Assembly (NCBI GenBank): GCA_005502805.1
Contig: SCMY01000009.1
Coordinates: 124,001 to 188,000, forward strand
Origin: Rhizobiales bacterium 2SD
Lineage (GTDB): Bacteria; Pseudomonadota; Alphaproteobacteria; Rhizobiales; Beijerinckiaceae
Length of the DNA: 64,000 bases
Direction of reading: 5' to 3'
The notes under the pieces were generated by a model, which worked only from the letters and a program-made list of their open reading frames with translations, made no database searches and was not told where the DNA came from. This document shows positions 58,861 through 64,000 of the stretch, piece by piece (the stretch's first letter is position 1; each line of letters begins with the position of its first letter). The position numbers were made by a program, and so were the translations under genes.

Positions 58861-60387
58861 ATGATCGACTGGACGAAGGGGCGGGCCGAGGCGCAGCAGA
58901 TCGCTGAGTCCTGGACACGGCAGGGCGGGCCGGGCGGCGCCATCGCGCTGTTCGACCGCGATGGTGTGCGCGAGAGCGCCAGCGGCGGCTTTGCCGTGAT
59001 CGAGCATCGCTTGCCTTTCACCCCTGATACGCAGAACCGGCTGGCCTCGATCAGCAAGCATATCTGCGCCGCCCTGCTGCTGCGCGAGGGCGTGCCGCTG
59101 GAGGAAACGCTCGGCAGCTTCATCCCCGAGTTGCCGGAGGCGCTGGGCGCGGTGCCGCTCGGCCGGGCGCTCGACATGACCGGCGCGCTGCCGGACATGA
59201 TGGAGGCGCTCTGGCAGCAGGGCACGCCGTTTACCGCAAGCCTGTCCGCCAGCGAGATCTTCGCCGCGGCCTGCCGCCTACCCGGCCTCAACGCCGAGCC
59301 CGGCACCGAGATGGCCTATTCGAACACCGGCTGGCGGCTGGCGCAGGCGATCCTCGAGCGCCGAACCGGCAAAAGCGCGGCGCAACTGGTCGAGGATCTG
59401 ATGGCCCCGGCCGCGCTGCCGATCCGCTTCGTCTTAGACGAGAGCGAGGTCGTCCCCGGCCTCGCCACCGGCTATTGGCATGACGGGCAGGGCTGGCGGC
59501 GCGGCTTCTACGGCTTCAACTTCTCGGCTTCTGGCGGCATGGCCGGCAGTGCCGCCGGACTGGCGCGCTGGGCCGCGGGCCTGATGGCCGGGCGGGCGCC
59601 CTATGCGGGGCTGCTCGAACGGCTCACCGCGCCGCGCCAGTTCGCTGACGGCAGTGAGAGCGGCTACCGGCTCGGCCTGGTCGCGAGCCGGCTCGGCGGC
59701 GTCAAGGTCATCGGACACGGCGGCTCGCTGACCGGCTATCGCAACCATATGCTGATGGTCCCAGAGCTGGGCGTCGGCGTCGTCGTGCTGACCAATCGCG
59801 AGGAGGATGCGCTCTGGCCAGCTCTGCGCGTGCTGGCGGCACTCACCGGCGAAGCTTTGCCCGATGATCCGCAAAGCGTTCCGGATGGTCTCTACGCAGC
59901 AGAGGGCGGGCCGCTCTGGGCCGAGTTCGCCGGCGGCGCGATCAGCGTCATGGGCGGCTATGAGAAGCTCGTCTCGGACGGCGAAGGCGGGCTGCGTAGC
60001 CTGCCGGCCTATCTCGAGGCCAATCTCAAGGCTGAAGCCGACGGCGCACTCGCCGGCAGGATCGGCGGCGTGTCGCGCCGGCTGCTGCCCGTGCCCGCCG
60101 ATACGGCGCTGGACAAGCGTCTCGTCGGGCGCTGGCGCGATGACCGGCTCGATGTCGAGATCACCATCCGCGCCGACGGCACCGCATCCTGGCCCTGGGC
60201 GGGGACGATCGGCCTCGAAACCAAGCTGACGCCGCTGCCCAATGGGCGGGCGCTGGCCGATCTGAAGCACGGCCCCTGGCGACACCGGCCTTGCTTGTGG
60301 CTTCAGCCGGACGGGAGCCTGCGCCTTGCAAGCCATCGTTCGCGCATCCTGCACTTCAGCCGCATCGAACCAGAAAGCCGGCCATGA
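58861..60387 (+). CDS. dap: D-aminopeptidase (serine hydrolase, DAP family)
   Basis: The 508-residue protein has a penicillin-binding-protein-like catalytic domain with Ser63-Ile-Ser-Lys66 (ASISKHICAALLL), Tyr153 (MAYSNTGW) and the third motif HGGSLTG. The Ser/Lys/Tyr spacing and length agree with the Ochrobactrum D-aminopeptidase, which removes N-terminal D-residues and carries two C-terminal barrel domains. Here a C-terminal part with RLVGRWRDDRLDVEITIRADGTASWP is also present. There is no signal peptide. The start overlaps none, and its stop overlaps the next gene (ATGA), tying it to a peptide importer. Confidence 0.86.
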   Translation: MIDWTKGRAEAQQIAESWTRQGGPGGAIALFDRDGVRESASGGFAVIEHRLPFTPDTQNRLASISKHICAALLLREGVPLEETLGSFIPELPEALGAVPLGRALDMTGALPDMMEALWQQGTPFTASLSASEIFAAACRLPGLNAEPGTEMAYSNTGWRLAQAILERRTGKSAAQLVEDLMAPAALPIRFVLDESEVVPGLATGYWHDGQGWRRGFYGFNFSASGGMAGSAAGLARWAAGLMAGRAPYAGLLERLTAPRQFADGSESGYRLGLVASRLGGVKVIGHGGSLTGYRNHMLMVPELGVGVVVLTNREEDALWPALRVLAALTGEALPDDPQSVPDGLYAAEGGPLWAEFAGGAISVMGGYEKLVSDGEGGLRSLPAYLEANLKAEADGALAGRIGGVSRRLLPVPADTALDKRLVGRWRDDRLDVEITIRADGTASWPWAGTIGLETKLTPLPNGRALADLKHGPWRHRPCLWLQPDGSLRLASHRSRILHFSRIEPESRP

Positions 60388-61967
60388 TCCGATCCCGCCT
60401 CGCTGCCGCGCTCATCGGAGCGACCGCCCTGGTCCTCGCCACCGGGGTGCAGGCGCAGTCGAGCCCGAAAAACGTGCTGCGGGTCGCGCCGCACGCCGAC
60501 CTCAAGACGCTCGATCCCGTCGCAGCCTCGGTGCTGATCACCCGCATGCACGGGCTGATGATCTACGAGACCCTGTTCGCCTGGGACGCCAAGCTTCAGC
60601 CCAAGCCGCAGATGGTCGAGAGCTTCTCGACGGCGGACGACAAGCTGAGCTGGAGCTTCACGCTGCGGCCCGGCCTCAGATTCCATGACGGCCAGCCGGT
60701 GACGACGCGTGATGTGATCGCCTCGCTGAAGCGCTGGATGGCGCGCGACACGATCGGCGGCAAGCTCGGCGAGTACACCGAAGGCATGACGGCGGTCGAT
60801 GACCGGACCTTCCAGCTCAAGCTGAAGAAGCCGATGGCGCTGGTGCCGTTCGCGCTCGGCTCGGCGGTCGGCAATATCCCGGCGATCATGCGCGAGGCCG
60901 ATGCGGCGAGCGATCCGCTGAAGCCGATCAGCGAGGCGATCGGCTCCGGCCCGTTCAAATTCAATCGCGCGGAATGGCGTAGCGGCGCCAAGGTCGTCTA
61001 CGACCGCAATCCCGACTACGTGCCGCGCGCGGAGCCTGCAGACGGGCTCGCCGGCGGGCGGGTCGTCAAGGTCGACCGGGTCGAATGGCTGATCATGCCC
61101 GACCCGGCGACGGCGGCGGCCGCCCTGCAGACCGGCGAGATCGACATCTGGGAGCAACCGGGCCAGGACCTCGTGCCGATGATCGCGGCGACCAAGGAGG
61201 TGAAGGTCGAGCGCTATGCCAGCCTGCCGGACCAGGCGCTGCTGCGGCCCAATCATCTCTATCCGCCCTTCGACAACCCCAAGGCGCGTCTCGCCCTCGC
61301 CTATGCCACCGACCAGGCCGAATTCCTGGCGGGCGGCTTCGGTGACGAGGAGTGGTGGCAGCGCTGCAATTCCTATTTCATCTGCGGTGGCCCGAACGGC
61401 ACGGAGGCTGGCGCCGAGGGTTTCGCCAAGCCCGACCTCGCCAAGGCGAAGCAGCTGCTGGCCGAGAGCGGCTATAAGGGCGAGCCGCTGGCGCTGATGT
61501 CGAGCATGGATATCCCGTCGATCGGCCGCATGGCCGAGGTCGCGGCCGACAGCCTGCGCAAGGCCGGCTTCAACATCGACCTGCAGTTCTCCGACTGGGG
61601 CACGGTGGCGACGCGGCAGCAGAACCGCAGCGCACCCGGCCGCGCCGGCTGGAACCTGTTCGTCACCACCATTCCCGGCGCGACCATGCAGTCGCCATTG
61701 ACCAATGTCGGCACCAATATGGCCTGCGAGAAGGCCTGGGCCGGCTGGGCCTGCGATGGCGAGACCGAGAAGCTGCGCGGCGCAGTCGTCGATGCGCCGG
61801 ACGAGGCCGGTCGCAAGGCCGCGGTCGAGACCTTGCACCGGCACCTCGCCGAGGTTCAGCCCTATCGCGTGCTCGGCCAGTTCGTGCAGCCCTATGCCAG
61901 GCGCACCAATGTCGCCGGCGTGCTCGCCGCGCCGGTCATGCTGTTCTGGAATATCGAGAAGCAATGA
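60384..61967 (+). CDS. Peptide-type ABC transporter substrate-binding protein (copy 1)
   Basis: The 527-residue protein has a signal peptide ending GVQAQSS and the SBP_bac_5 fold: RVAPHADLKTLDPVAAS, TLRPGLRFHDGQPVTTRDVIASLKRW, GSGPFKFNRAEWRSGAKVVYDRNPDY. Two cysteine pairs (RCNSYFICGG, MACEKAWAGWAC) look like disulfides. It overlaps the D-aminopeptidase stop, so it is co-translated with that enzyme and may bring in D-residue peptides. Its stop codon is part of a perfect hairpin. Confidence 0.92.
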   Translation: MIRSRLAAALIGATALVLATGVQAQSSPKNVLRVAPHADLKTLDPVAASVLITRMHGLMIYETLFAWDAKLQPKPQMVESFSTADDKLSWSFTLRPGLRFHDGQPVTTRDVIASLKRWMARDTIGGKLGEYTEGMTAVDDRTFQLKLKKPMALVPFALGSAVGNIPAIMREADAASDPLKPISEAIGSGPFKFNRAEWRSGAKVVYDRNPDYVPRAEPADGLAGGRVVKVDRVEWLIMPDPATAAAALQTGEIDIWEQPGQDLVPMIAATKEVKVERYASLPDQALLRPNHLYPPFDNPKARLALAYATDQAEFLAGGFGDEEWWQRCNSYFICGGPNGTEAGAEGFAKPDLAKAKQLLAESGYKGEPLALMSSMDIPSIGRMAEVAADSLRKAGFNIDLQFSDWGTVATRQQNRSAPGRAGWNLFVTTIPGATMQSPLTNVGTNMACEKAWAGWACDGETEKLRGAVVDAPDEAGRKAAVETLHRHLAEVQPYRVLGQFVQPYARRTNVAGVLAAPVMLFWNIEKQ

Positions 61968-61986
61968 GGGCGCCCCGGCGCCCTCA
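61965..61986 (+). promoter_or_regulatory. Hairpin that starts at the stop codon between the two binding-protein genes
   Basis: TGAGGGCGCC (61965-61974), CC and GGCGCCCTCA (61977-61986) form a perfect ten-base stem with a two-base gap, and the first three bases are the stop codon of copy 1. No U-run follows. It may protect the copy 1 transcript or limit read-through to copy 2. Confidence 0.5.
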
Positions 61987-62022
61987 TATCCTGCGTTTCA
62001 ATCCTATCGAGGGAGGCCCGTC

Positions 62023-63606
62023 ATGATCCGTTCCCGCCTTGTGGCGACACTTATCGGCACGAGCGCGCTGCTGCTCGCCGTCGGCGCGCAGGCCCAGCCG
62101 GCACCGAAGAACGTGCTGCGGGTCGCGCCCCATGCGGATCTGAAAACCCTCGATCCGGTCGCGGCCTCGATCGTCATCACCCGCATGCACGGGCTGATGA
62201 TCTACGAGACGCTGTTCGCCTGGGACGCCAACCTCCAGCCCAAGCCGCAGATGGTCGAGAGCTTCTCGACCTCGGATGACAAGCTCTCCTGGACCTTCAC
62301 GCTCAGGCCGGGCCTGAAGTTCCATGACGGCCAGCCGGTGACGACGCGCGATGTCATCGCCTCGCTGACGCGCTGGATGAAGCGCGACACGATCGGCGGC
62401 AAGCTCGGCGAATACACCGAAGGCATGGAGGCGAAGGACGATAGGACCTTCGTGCTCAACCTGAAGAAGCCGATGGCGCTGGTGCCGTTCGCGCTCGGCT
62501 CGGCCGTCGGTCAGATCCCGGTGATCATGCGCGAAGCCGATGCCGCGACCGACCCGATGAAGCCAGTGACGGAGACGATCGGCTCCGGCCCGTTCAAGTT
62601 CAACCGGGCGGAATGGCGCAGCGGCGCGAAGGTCGTCTACGACAAGAACCCGGATTATGTGCCGCGCTCGGAGCCGGCCGACGGCCTCGCCGGCGGGCGG
62701 GTGGTCAAGGTCGACCGCGTCGAGTGGATGATCATGCCGGATGCTGCGACGGCAGCCGCGGCAATCCAGACTGGCGAGATCGACATCTGGGAGCAGCCCA
62801 GCCAGGACCTGATCCCGGTGGTCGCGGCGGCGAAGGAGGTCAAGGTCGAGCGCTACTCCAACCTCGCCAACCAGGTGATGCTGCGGCCGAACAGCCTGCA
62901 TCCGCCCTTCAACAACCCGAAGGCGCGGCTTGCACTCGCCTACGCCACCGATCAGGCCGAGTTCCTGGCCGGCGGCTTCGGCGACGAGGAATGGTGGAAG
63001 CGCTGCGCCGCCTATTTCATCTGCGGTGCGCCCAACGGCACGGAGGCCGGCACCGAAGCTTACGCCAAGCCCGACATCGAGAAGGCGAAACAGCTCCTCG
63101 CGGAAGCCGGCTACAAGGGCGAGAAGCTGGTGCTGACCACCAGCAACGACATCGCCGCGATCGGCCGGATGGCCGAGGTCGCCGCCTCCCAGCTCAAGAA
63201 GGCCGGGGTCAATATCGACGTCCAGTTCTCCGACTGGGGCACCGTCACCACCCGCCAGCAGAACAAGAGCCCGCCGGACCAGGGCGGCTGGAACCTGTTC
63301 GTGACCTACGCCTCGGGCGCGACCATGCAATCACCGATGACCAATATCGGCACCAACATGGCCTGCGAGAAAGCCTGGGCCGGCTGGCCCTGCGACGCCG
63401 AAGCCGAAAAGCTGCGCGGCGCGGTGGTCGATGCGCCTGACGATGCCGCGCGCAAGGCGGCGGTCGAGGCGCTGCACAAGCGGCTCGCCGAGATGCAGCC
63501 CTATCGCGTGCTTGGTCAGTTCGACCAGCCCTATGCCAGGCGCGCCAATGTCTCGGGCGTGCTGGCGGCACCGGTCATGCTGTTCTGGAACGTCGAGAAG
63601 AAGTGA
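62023..63606 (+). CDS. Peptide-type ABC transporter substrate-binding protein (copy 2)
   Basis: The protein has the same length (527 residues) as copy 1 and is highly alike: 17 differences in the first 135 residues, about half of them in the signal peptide. GGGAGG lies six bases before the ATG at 62023. It arose by tandem duplication. Differences cluster later as well, such as the ligand-region loops (for example LANQVMLRPNSLHPPFNNP against LPDQALLRPNHLYPPFDNP), which could change ligand choice. No permease gene follows in the window. Confidence 0.93.
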   Translation: MIRSRLVATLIGTSALLLAVGAQAQPAPKNVLRVAPHADLKTLDPVAASIVITRMHGLMIYETLFAWDANLQPKPQMVESFSTSDDKLSWTFTLRPGLKFHDGQPVTTRDVIASLTRWMKRDTIGGKLGEYTEGMEAKDDRTFVLNLKKPMALVPFALGSAVGQIPVIMREADAATDPMKPVTETIGSGPFKFNRAEWRSGAKVVYDKNPDYVPRSEPADGLAGGRVVKVDRVEWMIMPDAATAAAAIQTGEIDIWEQPSQDLIPVVAAAKEVKVERYSNLANQVMLRPNSLHPPFNNPKARLALAYATDQAEFLAGGFGDEEWWKRCAAYFICGAPNGTEAGTEAYAKPDIEKAKQLLAEAGYKGEKLVLTTSNDIAAIGRMAEVAASQLKKAGVNIDVQFSDWGTVTTRQQNKSPPDQGGWNLFVTYASGATMQSPMTNIGTNMACEKAWAGWPCDAEAEKLRGAVVDAPDDAARKAAVEALHKRLAEMQPYRVLGQFDQPYARRANVSGVLAAPVMLFWNVEKK

Positions 63607-63692
63607 ACCCCGCGCGGCGTTAACCGGTTCCTGACCGATTGCGGACGAGACTCACGGAAACGATTCGCCTTCCTAGTCTCGTGAGACGCGTA

Positions 63693-63914
63693 ATGGGTCA
63701 GGTCCTGATGGGTCAGGTTTTGCAGTTCCGTTTGAAGCCGGCGCCCGTCGCGCATGACGGCGACGCGCTCGACCTCATGTCGGCGATCGATTTCGCCTTG
63801 CGTGACCTCGCCGACATCACGCCGCATATCCTGCACGAGCCCAGCCGCGAGCAGGCGCGGCAATGTCGGGAGATGCTGCAGGACGCCTTCGACGCGGCGC
63901 TGCGGGCCGGCTGA
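63693..63914 (+). CDS. Small hypothetical protein
   Basis: A frame of about 73 codons starts MGQVLMGQVLQFRLKPAP, where the first five codons are a near-repeat (MGQVL twice), then reads HDGDALDLMSAIDFALRDLADITPHILHEPSREQARQCREML. Helical and soluble in appearance, with no family recognised. The ATG at 63639 is an alternative start; neither has a good ribosome site. Confidence 0.5.
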   Translation: MGQVLMGQVLQFRLKPAPVAHDGDALDLMSAIDFALRDLADITPHILHEPSREQARQCREMLQDAFDAALRAG

Positions 63915-63916
63915 GT

Positions 63917-64000
63917 TCAGTCGCGCCTGACGTCGACGACATCGCCCTCGTCGTTGATGACGACGCGAATGTCATCGCCGTCATCGTCAGTGCCCGAGAC
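63917..64000 (-). CDS. C-terminal end of a gene cut by the window edge
   Basis: The minus strand reads in frame for 27 codons to a TGA at 63917-63919, with the acidic peptide SGTDDDGDDIRVVINDEGD near its end. It is two bases from the stop of the plus-strand small gene. Frame use is plausible but too short to assign a family. Confidence 0.4.
   Translation of the reverse strand, partial: VSGTDDDGDDIRVVINDEGDVVDVRRD

Overview
The window is GC-rich, gene-dense DNA with GTG/ATG starts, many ATGA stop/start overlaps and typical alphaproteobacterial families: a glpSTPQUV glycerol ABC operon, an HWE-type histidine kinase, TRAP transporters and iorAB. It fits the order Hyphomicrobiales, perhaps a Bosea-like soil or plant-associated bacterium. 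The genus is inference only. No tRNA, rRNA, CRISPR array, transposase or phage gene was seen, so this looks like chromosome.

Layout. Positions 1-1304 hold the start of a membrane-anchored protein and an HWE histidine kinase. Positions 1384-9874 hold a complete glycerol uptake and oxidation unit (glpR, glpD, glpS, glpT, glpP, glpQ, a DUF2160 protein, glpV), closed by a strong intrinsic terminator. Positions 9898-12032 hold a VOC protein, a MarR regulator divergent from a DUF899 thioredoxin-like protein, and a small unknown gene. Positions 12154-25871 are a long minus-strand run of surface-glycan genes: GSCFA protein, two pyruvyltransferase-family proteins around a secreted propeller-like protein, two GT4 enzymes, two large GT2-type proteins, a membrane module protein and a methyltransferase. 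Just upstream on the same strand lie an RTX protein made mostly of 18 Ca-binding nonapeptides (25932-26726) and its type I secretion adaptor and ABC exporter (27037-30128). Divergent from these, behind a sigma-54 promoter, are a MarR/ExpG-like regulator and another GT4 enzyme.

Positions 32250-36104 hold a GntR-OsmC-SnoaL operon, AMP nucleosidase, and a pair of structured inverted repeats. Positions 35478-38742 encode an isoquinoline 1-oxidoreductase-type molybdoenzyme (iorAB) with a di-heme cytochrome, divergent from a TetR gene. Positions 39743-44478 are a five-gene branched-chain-amino-acid-type ABC transporter. Positions 44485-45860 hold a cytochrome c and a Tat-exported propeller. Positions 45971-51036 are a TetR-controlled divergent catabolic locus with a 4-hydroxybutyryl-CoA-dehydratase-like protein and an AidB-like acyl-CoA dehydrogenase. 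Positions 51056-58313 are a LacI-controlled TRAP operon with a VOC protein, a RuBisCO-like protein and a DUF1537 kinase, probably for a branched sugar acid of the apiose/isoapionate type. Positions 58326-63606 hold a small lipoprotein, a D-aminopeptidase and two nearly identical tandem peptide-binding proteins.

The most interesting stretch is 12154-32239: an apparently effector-less RTX protein and its exporter are joined to a dense glycosyltransferase operon, flanked by AT-rich control regions, and faced by a sigma-54-driven regulator. This could be a system for making and exporting a calcium-structured, possibly glycosylated, surface or matrix protein. The second candidate is the RuBisCO-like operon, and the third the AbfD-like enzyme that appears to have lost iron-sulfur ligands.
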